A DNA stretch of 64,000 bases from Anaerolineales bacterium (lineage in GTDB: Bacteria; Chloroflexota; Anaerolineae; Anaerolineales; UBA11579): NCBI GenBank assembly GCA_026129255.1, contig JAHCIJ010000001.1, positions 124,001-188,000 of the forward strand. Reading direction: 5' to 3'. The notes under the pieces were generated by a model that worked only from the letters and a program-made list of their open reading frames with translations, did not search any database and was not told the DNA's origin. The first letter of the stretch is position 1; the number at the start of each line of letters is the position of its first letter. Position numbers and translations under genes: made by a program. Positions 8,494-16,958 of the stretch are shown here, piece by piece.

Positions 8494-11400
8494 ATTAATC
8501 TGCTTCACCCAGGCTGCTTCTGCGGCCGCAATACTTTCGCCCTCATTCCAATAGGCAAAGGCATGCATGAGTTGTGCTTGATTGCGGTTCACGAGGAAGC
8601 CGCGCCCTGGCGGCAGGCCACTAACGTTGGGCTGCCCCTTGGGTTTCAAAGTCTGGTTGAACTCATCCAGGCCTTCCGTGCCGCCCAGTAGCACTCCCGT
8701 GCCGTGAGCGCGCACTGGTGCGCCAAAGGGATTGGCTTTTTCAGCCTCGTATCTTGGGAAGTCGTTGGTTCTTGCGCCAATCAAGAAGGATATACCCAGC
8801 TCCCTGGCGTTTTGGGAAAGCGCACCCAGGGTGGCTAGTTCGCCTGCATCAGCCGCTTTCATTAGCTTGCCAAAATCGTCAAGCACCACAAGGATGTGTG
8901 GCCATGATTGGGCAAGCTTGGCGCCGTCTGCTTTTGGATCCTTCTCGTACAGAGCATCCAGCTCCATCTGGCGTTCCTGGCGCACAGTTGTCAGGTTGGT
9001 CAGCACATCGGCAAATTGTTTGCCTACGGCCACATACGCGTCCGTGTGGGGAATCTCTGCCAGATTGGCGTATTCTCTTCTCCCGTGGAAGTCAATAAAA
9101 TTGATCCTAAGCTTTGCGGAAGAATAGAGCTTAGCCAGACTTAGCACCCAGCCTTTAATCAGCGATGTTTTACCTTGGGCATTGCTTTGGCTGGCTATCC
9201 AGAAGAACGGGCCATCTTCAGCCAGGGAGAAGCCTAGTTCTTTGAATGTGGAATATTCCCTGCCTAAAGGCGTGGATAGGTTTCCGAGCTCGGCTGATTT
9301 TTCAGACAGAGTATACGGAATCAACAAGGGCAGCTTGTCAATTTTTTGTGGCCGGTGGCCCTTCCAGGTTGCCATATTGCGCACAATGTCAGCGAACCTC
9401 TCCCCGCGCAATGTTTCGCCCTCATATAAGGGATGGGCTGCTTGAAATTCCAGAGGAGGCGTGGCTCTCAGGTATCCCCTTCCGGGTACTGGACCAAGGT
9501 TGATCTCTTCTTCCAGCTTGGATTTGGACGGGCGACCAATGATGTTGCTGTATTCGGCCTCGTCTACTTGATAGAGGGAAATCCGTTGGCTTATGTTGTC
9601 TGCAAACTTGGTGGGGCTTAAATCTGCCAACGTATTTGAAGAGGCGACCAAAAATATACCGATGGCCGTACTGCCGCTGAGGAGTGCATCCAGGCTGGAG
9701 ACAAGGTCGTCAGAATAGTTTTGTTCAAAAGCGGTTTTAAACTCTCTGAAATTATCTATAACAAGATAGATGACAGGCAGCTTGTCCTCTTCTGCTACTG
9801 CGCGATTGTACTCTCGCCAGTTGGCCTTCCTTTTTTCTGAGAGCAACTCGTTGCGCCTGTTTGTCTCTGCGTGTAGATACTGGATAATGCGTTCAGTCTT
9901 CTCACGTTCGTTTCGGGTGGCTACGGCGCCTACATGGGGCAGCTCTTGTAGATTGTTAAGGGAGGACTGGCCTCCGTAATCAATGATGTAAAAAGAAACC
10001 GCACTTGGCGCATTCAACAGGGCGCCTGAGATTACCAGTGTGCGCAACAGTGTGCTGCGACCAGTCCCCGCCGAGCCAAACACCAGGAGATGGTCGCCGC
10101 CCATCCCTTGATTTAGCTGATAGATGTACTGTTTTTGCTTCGCGGGTACATCGTACATGCCCAGAATAGGGGAAACAGGTACTTCGTGCTCTGCTTTTTT
10201 CTGTTCGAGGCGTACAGGCTGCCAGGTAGTGCCATCCCACCCGCCGACTAATGTCTTCTCTAAGATCTCGTCTAGCGAAATTTGATCATCCAGTGGTTCA
10301 GGCCACACTTTTGGCGGCGGTGCCAGATTCATCTCTATGGCCGTCTGAATGATCTTGTCTACAATGACTGTAGTCTGGGTTTGTCGAGTGGAGCGGTCTT
10401 CCTGAGGATTGACTTCAATCTGCACGACATCTTTGCGTCCATCGGGCCAAACGCGCACATATTCTTTGCCAGCTTGATTGTGGTTGGCTCCGTATTCAGC
10501 CCCCGCATAGGCAACCTGGAACTGCGTCCGGGTCTTGCCGAGGATGATTGCGCGGCCACGCGGCAAATTGACCGCATCGGGGACACCTACTAGCTGCATA
10601 CTATCCTGGGCTTCGCTGACGCGTAAACAAATCCTGAACGAGGAGTTTTGCAAAACCTCTGGGTCTACGGCGCTGGGGATGTTTTGTGTTGCCAGGATCA
10701 GGTGAATGCCAAGCGAGCGTCCTTTGCGGGCAATACTGATCAGGCGTTTGCTTTCGTCTGGATGCTTCTGCTTGAATTCGGCAAATTCGTCAAAGACAAT
10801 AATGAGCCGCGGCAAAGGCTTCTTGACACGCAGCAGACGGTAATCATCGATGTGGGCTCTGCGCAGCCCAAAAAGCTGCATTGCCTGGCCCAGAATTTTT
10901 TCACGGGTTTCAATCTCGCCGCTCAAAGCCAAGATGATGCGTTCTGCATAGCTGCTGTGGCTTTCAATATTTGTGATCACGCCCACAGTGTGCGGAAGCT
11001 TTTCGAGCTCGCTAAACGCAGACCCGCCTTTGAAGTCGATAAGAGCGAAATTCATGTCGTACGGATGATGCTTCACAGCCAGGGCCAGCAGGATAGTCTT
11101 CAGCACTTCACTTTTGCCGGAGCCGGTCATCCCGCCCAGTACGCCGTGGGGGCCGTAGGCTGAGTCCGAGTCATTGATATCGAAGACGAACGGAGACGTG
11201 GGAGACACTAACCCGATAGGTGTGCTGAGGTAGTCCTTCTTGGGGTTTTCCTCCCACCATTTCCTGACTGGCAGGTCTTCAATCTCTGGGGAGCCCAATA
11301 AATCCAGCAAGGTTATTAGCTCTGGCGGACTGGTGGAAAGATCATCCGGCCAGTTAATACGCTCTAAATAGGCAGATAGCCTTTGGGCATCCTCAAGCGC

Positions 11401-12552
11401 CATCTTCTCGACGACGCCCTTTTTTACAACGCCGCCGTGTCCGGTTAGCTTGAGCGTCAGATTGCTGCTCACTATTTCAACAACCGCGCCACACTTGCTA
11501 GGCACCTGCTTTGATGTTTCTGTAACAAAAAGGCCAATCACGCCAAGTTTCTTGCCTTTGTCTAGCAAGACACTAATCGCTGGGTGTTGTAGTTTGCCGT
11601 CGTATGCGTCCAACAAGACAATGACAATGGGGAGCGGCATGCTATTCTCTTCCCCATCCTTTTGCACGGCCCGGCGTGACTCCACTAAGTGATCACGGCT
11701 GTGCAGCAGGCTCTCCAGATTGTTCAAGTACTCGTTGACTGAACCGCCGCTAATCAGGTTGACGGCAGAATGCGGCGTATTGTCTACCCAGGCCCATTTG
11801 CTTGAGTTGCCCGCAATAGAAATCTGTACTTCTGTGGGCCAGTTGTGCACAAGCAAATTTGAAAGAAATGAACGCACAACAGGAGTTACATCCTGTGATC
11901 TGCCAGAAAAGCCTATAGAGCCTGTTTCGGCGAGGTTTACTGAAACGGCTACATTCTGCAGGGTTTGGTATGCAGCTGGCAGCCCTTTGGCGTGGCGTAT
12001 CTCTTCTGCCAGCTCTTCACTTTCCAAGTCCTCAGGTACGGGTTCGATTGTGTAGCTGGCTGCGCTGTTTCCTGCGCCCAGGCGCACACTGAGGAAATCC
12101 GCGTCATGCGGTCTGCGTTCACCCAGGCGGGTATCCTGGGTTTTGGCCCGCTCCACCAGGTGTAGGACGCTGGGGCTTTGGTCACGAAGAGTTTTTTCGT
12201 TCGCGTGTTTGAGCGTTTTTAGCTTTTCACCAACTTGCCGTAACTCGTGAGTGTAGCGTTCTTTAACTTCGGCGACCCTTTGGGTATAGGCTTTACGTTG
12301 GTTGCGTCCTGAGATGATTGTGACAGCATAGGAAGCCAGCATCAGTGGCAGGAATATCAAATAGGAGAGCGAGGCTCCTCCCCCGGATACCAGTATGATA
12401 ATCACCACGGAGATCAAGAGCATGCCGATAGGCAGCAGGGTTGTTAGCCAGCTCTGTTCCCCTGGCTTGCTGGGCATCCCGCGCGGCACCGGGATTTTCA
12501 CGGTTTCGCTGGGGAGTGCTTTTTGGATTCTAGGTGGGCGGTTGAAACTCAT
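8485..12552 (-). CDS. essC: EssC/EccC-type FtsK/SpoIIIE ATPase of a type VII-like secretion system
   Basis: This is the motor ATPase that recruits WXG100 substrates and drives export. Two membrane helices near residues 40-85 precede three FtsK-like ATPase domains. Domain 1 has an intact Walker A (GGMTGSGKSE, about 471-480) and Walker B (IIVFDEF, near 587). Domain 2 has GSAGTGRST (near 829), with Arg for the Walker A lysine, and VIDNF. Domain 3 has SNAQGKTS (near 1126) and VLDDF. Degenerate second and third domains are usual in the family. No FHA domain is seen at its N terminus, unlike Firmicute EssC. The start is set at MSFNRPP; the eleven upstream codons run into a hairpin. The three WXG100 genes lie directly upstream on the same strand. 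Confidence 0.93.
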   Translation of the reverse strand: MSFNRPPRIQKALPSETVKIPVPRGMPSKPGEQSWLTTLLPIGMLLISVVIIILVSGGGASLSYLIFLPLMLASYAVTIISGRNQRKAYTQRVAEVKERYTHELRQVGEKLKTLKHANEKTLRDQSPSVLHLVERAKTQDTRLGERRPHDADFLSVRLGAGNSAASYTIEPVPEDLESEELAEEIRHAKGLPAAYQTLQNVAVSVNLAETGSIGFSGRSQDVTPVVRSFLSNLLVHNWPTEVQISIAGNSSKWAWVDNTPHSAVNLISGGSVNEYLNNLESLLHSRDHLVESRRAVQKDGEENSMPLPIVIVLLDAYDGKLQHPAISVLLDKGKKLGVIGLFVTETSKQVPSKCGAVVEIVSSNLTLKLTGHGGVVKKGVVEKMALEDAQRLSAYLERINWPDDLSTSPPELITLLDLLGSPEIEDLPVRKWWEENPKKDYLSTPIGLVSPTSPFVFDINDSDSAYGPHGVLGGMTGSGKSEVLKTILLALAVKHHPYDMNFALIDFKGGSAFSELEKLPHTVGVITNIESHSSYAERIILALSGEIETREKILGQAMQLFGLRRAHIDDYRLLRVKKPLPRLIIVFDEFAEFKQKHPDESKRLISIARKGRSLGIHLILATQNIPSAVDPEVLQNSSFRICLRVSEAQDSMQLVGVPDAVNLPRGRAIILGKTRTQFQVAYAGAEYGANHNQAGKEYVRVWPDGRKDVVQIEVNPQEDRSTRQTQTTVIVDKIIQTAIEMNLAPPPKVWPEPLDDQISLDEILEKTLVGGWDGTTWQPVRLEQKKAEHEVPVSPILGMYDVPAKQKQYIYQLNQGMGGDHLLVFGSAGTGRSTLLRTLVISGALLNAPSAVSFYIIDYGGQSSLNNLQELPHVGAVATRNEREKTERIIQYLHAETNRRNELLSEKRKANWREYNRAVAEEDKLPVIYLVIDNFREFKTAFEQNYSDDLVSSLDALLSGSTAIGIFLVASSNTLADLSPTKFADNISQRISLYQVDEAEYSNIIGRPSKSKLEEEINLGPVPGRGYLRATPPLEFQAAHPLYEGETLRGERFADIVRNMATWKGHRPQKIDKLPLLIPYTLSEKSAELGNLSTPLGREYSTFKELGFSLAEDGPFFWIASQSNAQGKTSLIKGWVLSLAKLYSSAKLRINFIDFHGRREYANLAEIPHTDAYVAVGKQFADVLTNLTTVRQERQMELDALYEKDPKADGAKLAQSWPHILVVLDDFGKLMKAADAGELATLGALSQNARELGISFLIGARTNDFPRYEAEKANPFGAPVRAHGTGVLLGGTEGLDEFNQTLKPKGQPNVSGLPPGRGFLVNRNQAQLMHAFAYWNEGESIAAAEAAWVKQINKK

Positions 12553-12568
12553 CAGCTTTGAGTAAATG

Positions 12569-12599
12569 CAGTACCGGGCCAACATTTGGCCCGGTACTG
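12569..12599 (-). promoter_or_regulatory. Strong hairpin between the WXG100 genes and essC
   Basis: A perfect 14-bp inverted repeat (12569-12582 with 12586-12599, loop CAT) lies 21 nt after the last WXG100 stop and 16 nt before the essC start. There is no T run on the minus strand, so it does not look like a normal terminator. A 3' stabiliser or processing site giving more WXG100 than EssC is likely (inference). Confidence 0.75.
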
Positions 12600-12620
12600 T
12601 ATCCTACTGTTAGGGAGATG

Positions 12621-12896
12621 CTATCCCGCGTTATCGACACTCTCGAAGTCTGTCGCAGCGCGGTTGAGCAAGTTGCCGGCCTGTTCCAGATTTTGAATGG
12701 AGTTCCTCAGCGAGGGAACCATTCCCTGCCATTCTTGCTGAATTCTGGCGGCGCGTACACCTTTGAACTGGCTTTCCAACTGTTGCATTTGGGCAACAGC
12801 GCGGTTCACGAGCTCTTCGAGCTCCCCGCGCCTACGCAGGAATTCCGCTCCAGTAGAGCGGACTTGCTCAGTATTAACTAAAATAGTCTGTGACAT
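12621..12896 (-). CDS. WXG100 protein (WQG)
   Basis: A 91-residue helical protein with the WXG motif as EWQGM in the middle (near 55-59). Length and helix-turn-helix pattern match ESAT-6/CFP-10-like secreted proteins. It is the third gene of the minus-strand WXG100 group, 18 nt downstream of its neighbour and just before essC. It probably forms a dimer with one of the adjacent WXG100 proteins and serves as substrate or adaptor for EssC. Confidence 0.92.
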   Translation of the reverse strand: MSQTILVNTEQVRSTGAEFLRRRGELEELVNRAVAQMQQLESQFKGVRAARIQQEWQGMVPSLRNSIQNLEQAGNLLNRAATDFESVDNAG

Positions 12897-12914
12897 GTTT
12901 CCTCCAAAAGAATT

Positions 12915-13190
12915 TTAGAATTTATCTGTTTCTTCGAATCGCTCTGCGATTGACTTCATATCTTTTGCTATTTCTTCCATCAGAGCTAAAAGCCCCTGCA
13001 TATGCCCTTCAAGCAGTTTGTACGTTTGGAAGAAACCCTGTTTTTCTGCATTTGGCCAGGCAATAAGAACTTTCTTGACGGCCGCTTCCAACTCTTTGAT
13101 TTGCTTCTTATTCGCCTCCTTTGTTGCAAGAAAGACGTGTCCAGCTTCGTGTAATACTTCTGGGGAGATTTCTACGGGCTGTTCTGTCAT
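12915..13190 (-). CDS. WXG100-like protein (W-P-N variant)
   Basis: A 91-residue, highly charged helical protein in the middle of the WXG100 group. The turn reads IAWPNAEKQGF, so the Trp is kept but the Gly is Asn. Size, position and helical pattern support membership. The variant turn suggests it is the partner half of a heterodimer (inference). The start lies 6 nt after the preceding stop, implying coupling. Confidence 0.83.
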   Translation of the reverse strand: MTEQPVEISPEVLHEAGHVFLATKEANKKQIKELEAAVKKVLIAWPNAEKQGFFQTYKLLEGHMQGLLALMEEIAKDMKSIAERFEETDKF

Positions 13191-13196
13191 TATTAG

Positions 13197-13469
13197 TTAC
13201 CCGAGCTTCCATTGGGAAACACGCTTGTTGCGTATCTCATTGGCTTTGGTGGATAACCAATCTGCATAGCGAATCAGTTCCTTGATGCGGATATCAACTT
13301 CCTGTTGGAACTGGCTGCCTGAGTTGCCCCTCCAGTTGGCGCTCAAATGTGCCTTAATCTTTTGCAATTGCTGGACTTGCTGGCGCACAACATTGGCCTG
13401 CTGGTCAAATTGCGCAGCTATTTGAAATGCTTCTGGGGGAACTTCTTCAACCCGGACTCGGTTAATCAT
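13197..13469 (-). CDS. WXG100 protein (WRG), first gene of the essC operon
   Basis: A 90-residue helical protein with NWRGNSG at the central turn, a canonical WXG motif. The ATG has the strong ribosome site GGAGG just upstream. It heads the minus-strand operon of three WXG100 genes and essC, reading from a near-consensus promoter at 13488-13516. Confidence 0.92.
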   Translation of the reverse strand: MINRVRVEEVPPEAFQIAAQFDQQANVVRQQVQQLQKIKAHLSANWRGNSGSQFQQEVDIRIKELIRYADWLSTKANEIRNKRVSQWKLG

Positions 13470-13487
13470 CTGTCCTCCTAGGGACTA

Positions 13488-13516
13488 AGTATAAACGAAA
13501 ATGCAAACTCTGTTAA
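13488..13516 (-). promoter_or_regulatory. Promoter of the WXG100-essC operon
   Basis: On the minus strand the -35 is TTAACA (13511-13516) and the -10 is TATACT (13488-13493), with exactly 17 bp between and one mismatch to consensus in each. Transcription should start near 13481, about a dozen bases before the first ATG. It lies in the 87-bp divergent gap shared with the M23 effector gene. Confidence 0.78.
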
Positions 13517-13535
13517 TGGAATATGAGAGTTGATA

Positions 13536-13541
13536 TATAAT
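13536..13541 (+). promoter_or_regulatory. Possible -10 for the M23 effector gene
   Basis: A perfect TATAAT ends 15 nt before the ATG at 13557. No good -35 is seen (TTAATG at the right distance) and the start point would fall almost at the ribosome site, so it is tentative. It overlaps the divergent promoter, so the two units could compete. Confidence 0.4.
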
Positions 13542-13556
13542 GAGCCTAGGAGGAAA

Positions 13557-14642
13557 ATGACAAAGATATATGTAGTCCCACACTCCCTTCTGGCTTCCTC
13601 AAAAGATATGTTGGGTACCGGCGCCAACGTAGACGCCGCCGGCGACAGGCTGTTGGCCGTCGCCAAGGGGGCGCCTAGCTACGAGGGTCAGTTTGGCCCT
13701 TGGGTACAGGGCCTCGCTGCTGAAGCGCGCGGGAAATCCAAGCTATATTCAACCGAAGTCTCAGGTTTAGGCCTGCGTGTGGGACGCAAGGGCGAGCAGT
13801 TTGCTGCCGTAGATCAGGGTAGCGTGCTTGGCGCCTCGCATATTGCCTACGGTGTCGGGCCATTTCGCCAAGGCACCCTTTTGTGGTGGTTGGCTACTTT
13901 ACGCTACGGCACATTGTTTGAGGCGCTGCAGCGTCTGTACCCCTGGTTATTTATCCCGAGATTTTTGATTCCTGTAATTGCCATGCACCTTCACGGGTTT
14001 CGTCGGCATTCGAAAAATTTTAACCCTCAGGTGCAGGAGCCCTCTCCTAAAGATGTTGGCCAGATTGCGGGCGGAACAAGTGTCGCAGGATTTAATCCCG
14101 CATATCGAAATTGGAGACTTTCTGAAAAAGGTGGCGGCTTCGCAGATCCTAACTACAAACCCTTTGGCCATTACGCTTTACATAATGGTATGGATTTAAA
14201 ACCATCTGATGGAGATACGACAATTTACCCCATTGGCCCTGGAAAAGTTAGAGGAGTTTACCAAGATAAAGGCCTGGGGAATTATATAGTTGTTGAGCAT
14301 CAACTGAGTGACGGAACATTTATTGAGTCCACATACGGGCATATGGCCAACAAGCCTACCCTTAGCGAAGGCGACATTGTGACTTACGATACTAAGCTTG
14401 GCGATATGGGAAGCTCAGGTGCTGTTACCGGCGCCCACCTTCATTTAACAATCAACAAAAAAGGGCAACAAGGCCTGTGGACGTATCTACAGACTCTCGG
14501 AGATGCCAGACCAAGTGACCCTGTTCCTGGGATCAACCCACCCAAAACGTACGAGGCACAGATGAAAGAAGTATGGATTGACCCGACGCCGTATGTTAAT
14601 GGGAAGAGCAATTTTGAATTTCTAGAAACTGATAAGTGGTGA
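13557..14642 (+). CDS. Putative type VII effector: WXG-like N-terminal module plus M23 peptidase
   Basis: The start is the ATG at 13557, preceded by TAGGAGGA; the longer frame begins at an unsupported TTG. Residues 1-90 form a helix-turn-helix module shared with two other genes here, with the signature GAPSYEGQFGPWV at the turn. A hydrophobic stretch (about 105-150) follows. The C-terminal half is an M23/LytM metallopeptidase with HNGMD (H209, D213), STYGHM and GAHLHL (H294, H296), the zinc and catalytic residues. No Sec signal is present, which fits export by the neighbouring EssC. It should cleave peptide bonds in peptidoglycan. Whether it acts on self or rival walls cannot be told. Confidence 0.85.
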   Translation: MTKIYVVPHSLLASSKDMLGTGANVDAAGDRLLAVAKGAPSYEGQFGPWVQGLAAEARGKSKLYSTEVSGLGLRVGRKGEQFAAVDQGSVLGASHIAYGVGPFRQGTLLWWLATLRYGTLFEALQRLYPWLFIPRFLIPVIAMHLHGFRRHSKNFNPQVQEPSPKDVGQIAGGTSVAGFNPAYRNWRLSEKGGGFADPNYKPFGHYALHNGMDLKPSDGDTTIYPIGPGKVRGVYQDKGLGNYIVVEHQLSDGTFIESTYGHMANKPTLSEGDIVTYDTKLGDMGSSGAVTGAHLHLTINKKGQQGLWTYLQTLGDARPSDPVPGINPPKTYEAQMKEVWIDPTPYVNGKSNFEFLETDKW

Positions 14643-14694
14643 TGTTGACTGATCGGTCTTCTGTTCTTACATTTGTTGGTGATTTGTATATCCT

Positions 14695-15765
14695 ATGACA
14701 ATATTTGTAAACCTCCCCTCCCTGCGCTCTTCTTCCAAAGATATTGAAGCCAGTGCTACTAGCCTGGATAGCTCTGGAAACAGCCTGCTAGCAGCCGCTC
14801 GTGGGGCGCCGAGCTATGATGACCAGTTTGCCCCCTGGGTCCAAGGCATTGCTGCCGAGGCCAGAGGGAAATCCAAGCTGCATGCAGCAGATGTTTCAAA
14901 TTTGGGCAAGCGTGTAGGCCGCAAAGGAGAGGAATTTGCAGCAGCAGACCAGGCAGGCTCTGCACAGATACCACAAGCAAATAGCAGTATCTTAGGGTTA
15001 TATGGCTGGAATTGGTTGCACCCCTCAGGATTTTGGGACGTATTTTTTCTTCGGTTCAAGAAGCCTTGGTTTGTAATTCCTCAGCCAAGCGCACCCCCAA
15101 ATCAGGCTGAGCCATGGCCAAGAGCAACAAAGCTTGATGATTTTGACCCTGCAGCAGTTGCGTATGACGGAAGACTAACATTGGATGAGTGGGGGCCTGC
15201 AAAAAAAACCCTCGAAAAGAACTCGGACAAGGTAGCGTTGTATCCACGAGCGGCTAATAAAGAGGGATTTAAGAGTAATTGCACTTGGTATGTTGCGGCT
15301 GCAATTTATTCGGCAAAAGGAATCGCTCTAAATAAGGGTGAATATGGCACTAACGGTGGATTTGCTGGAAGTTTAGGTGGCGGTGGAAAATGGGGACCAC
15401 GTGCGCAGACTGCAAAAGATAACCCTGAAGATCAATATCACTCGTATATAGAAAGTGTTGATAAGAAACCAATGGCCGGTTCTGCTTTTGATATTGCTTT
15501 TACTCAAGGCGGCCATGTTATGTTTGTCCAAGAAACAAGAATAGTAGAAGGTCCAGATGGGAAGAAAATGTGGGAGTTAGTTGTAAGCGAGGAAAACTAC
15601 TATCTGCTAGGTGAGGACACTTACAAAAATTCATTTGACAAAGACGCGGAGCGAGTGCTTGTTGGTGATGATACTTCAGTGGTGAGGTGGGAGCGGACAT
15701 TCAGACTGCCGATGGACGAAGACGGCGATGCGGTGACTGATGGCTCTTTTATTCATTTTAAATAG
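14695..15765 (+). CDS. Putative type VII effector: WXG-like N-terminal module plus CHAP amidase
   Basis: Residues 1-90 match the module of the preceding gene (GAPSYDDQFAPWV, then AAEARGKSKL and GKRVGRKGEEFAA). A variable middle of about 100 residues leads to a CHAP domain with SNCTWYVA (C196), GGHVMFVQE (H274) and SEENYY. CHAP enzymes are peptidoglycan amidases or endopeptidases. The ribosome site is weak and the gene follows the M23 gene by 52 nt. No signal peptide is seen. Confidence 0.82.
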   Translation: MTIFVNLPSLRSSSKDIEASATSLDSSGNSLLAAARGAPSYDDQFAPWVQGIAAEARGKSKLHAADVSNLGKRVGRKGEEFAAADQAGSAQIPQANSSILGLYGWNWLHPSGFWDVFFLRFKKPWFVIPQPSAPPNQAEPWPRATKLDDFDPAAVAYDGRLTLDEWGPAKKTLEKNSDKVALYPRAANKEGFKSNCTWYVAAAIYSAKGIALNKGEYGTNGGFAGSLGGGGKWGPRAQTAKDNPEDQYHSYIESVDKKPMAGSAFDIAFTQGGHVMFVQETRIVEGPDGKKMWELVVSEENYYLLGEDTYKNSFDKDAERVLVGDDTSVVRWERTFRLPMDEDGDAVTDGSFIHFK

Positions 15766-15871
15766 CCTGAGGGCACATAAAAAGCAAAGAAGTATGGAAC
15801 GCTAAAGAAAATTCTAAATGGCGCGGCTAGTCTAACAAATTATGTAGAACCTATTCTAAAGGAGTAAAAGA

Positions 15872-16150
15872 ATGAGCGACGACCTTGTTGGTATAAGAAA
15901 GTCTGAAGCTGAAGCAGCAGTGCGCATGATCCAGCAGCAAAGCGAAGCGGTAAACCAGGCTATTGCCAGAGTACAGAGGGCCCCGACCGAACTGCCCTCC
16001 TGGCATGGCAGGCGCAAGCGCGAGTTTGAAGAAACTGTCCAAGTGGAAATGAGGAATCTTACGGCTTCGGCTAGAGCAATTGAGGAATCCGCCAAACGGG
16101 TCCGTGATGCTTTGGTGGCTTTGTTAAATGCCGATGGCGTCAGTGTATGA
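15872..16150 (+). CDS. WXG100 protein (WHG), plus-strand copy
   Basis: A 92-residue helical protein with SWHGRRKREF at the central turn. A good ribosome site (AAAGGAG) precedes the ATG. It overlaps the next gene by ATGA, so the two are translationally coupled. It may be the secretion partner or adaptor for the hydrolases just upstream (inference). Confidence 0.9.
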   Translation: MSDDLVGIRKSEAEAAVRMIQQQSEAVNQAIARVQRAPTELPSWHGRRKREFEETVQVEMRNLTASARAIEESAKRVRDALVALLNADGVSV

Positions 16151-16956
16151 CAGTTGCTAACATGACGGTGGCTACCTCAGCTCGCTTCAACGCACACGAG
16201 TTTTACTTGCTGCTCAGTCAGTTTGCTCCCGTGGCCGCGGTAGGCTGGGAGAACCCCTACACTGGCTGGCTGGCCGAAGAGATTGAGGTTGCACAAAAAG
16301 AGGCTTACGAGTCCCTGCTTAGCCGTGACGTTATCCGCATGGTTGACGGGGATGAAATTGCTATTGAACAAAGCCTCGTGAGCCTGCTCACTGCTTGCGC
16401 CCAGCCAGAATTTTCCCTCGTGCTCACGGCTGCCCAAGCCGGCAATACGCCCTTTCAATTCCTTGTGCATGCTAAGGACGACGCGTTTGTTAAACATGCT
16501 ATTCAGGGTGAGGAGCACACGTTAGAGGCTATCGCCGAAGAACAACTGGCCGCCCAGCATCTGCTGCCCCACCTGCTTTTTGTGCCCGCTAGCGGAAAAT
16601 CTGCTGGCCCCTTCCGGCTGTCAGAGGATACCCTGCTGGCTAGCGAAGCCCTCGTGCGGGATGGCCAGCTGGACGAGGCTGAGAAAAATCTCAAGCAGGA
16701 GATCACAGGTGAGCAGCAGGGTGACATTCTTGCTGCTTTTACCAAGCCCCTCTCTCGCTCTGCCGTTATCCTGATCGCTCGCACTGCTTCCGGAGCCCCG
16801 GCGGAGGCTGGCGTTGCGGTGTACCAGGGTGAGGCGCAGACCTGGCTCATGCGCCCTTCGGAGCAGGCAGGCGCCCGCGTCATTGAATTCATTCCCGCCA
16901 CTGAGGCATCTGTAGCTGCAGAGCTTTCGAAGATGCTGATGGTTGCCAAAGCCTAA
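16147..16956 (+). CDS. Possible EspG-like type VII secretion chaperone
   Basis: A 269-residue soluble acidic protein with no signal or membrane segment. I recognise no catalytic motif. Length, the mixed alpha/beta pattern, and ATGA coupling to a WXG100 gene resemble EspG, the ESX chaperone that binds PE/PPE-type substrates near their secretion signal. The match is by context more than sequence. It may present the N-terminal module of the three hydrolases to EssC (inference). Confidence 0.5.
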   Translation: MTVANMTVATSARFNAHEFYLLLSQFAPVAAVGWENPYTGWLAEEIEVAQKEAYESLLSRDVIRMVDGDEIAIEQSLVSLLTACAQPEFSLVLTAAQAGNTPFQFLVHAKDDAFVKHAIQGEEHTLEAIAEEQLAAQHLLPHLLFVPASGKSAGPFRLSEDTLLASEALVRDGQLDEAEKNLKQEITGEQQGDILAAFTKPLSRSAVILIARTASGAPAEAGVAVYQGEAQTWLMRPSEQAGARVIEFIPATEASVAAELSKMLMVAKA

Positions 16957-16958
16957 TT

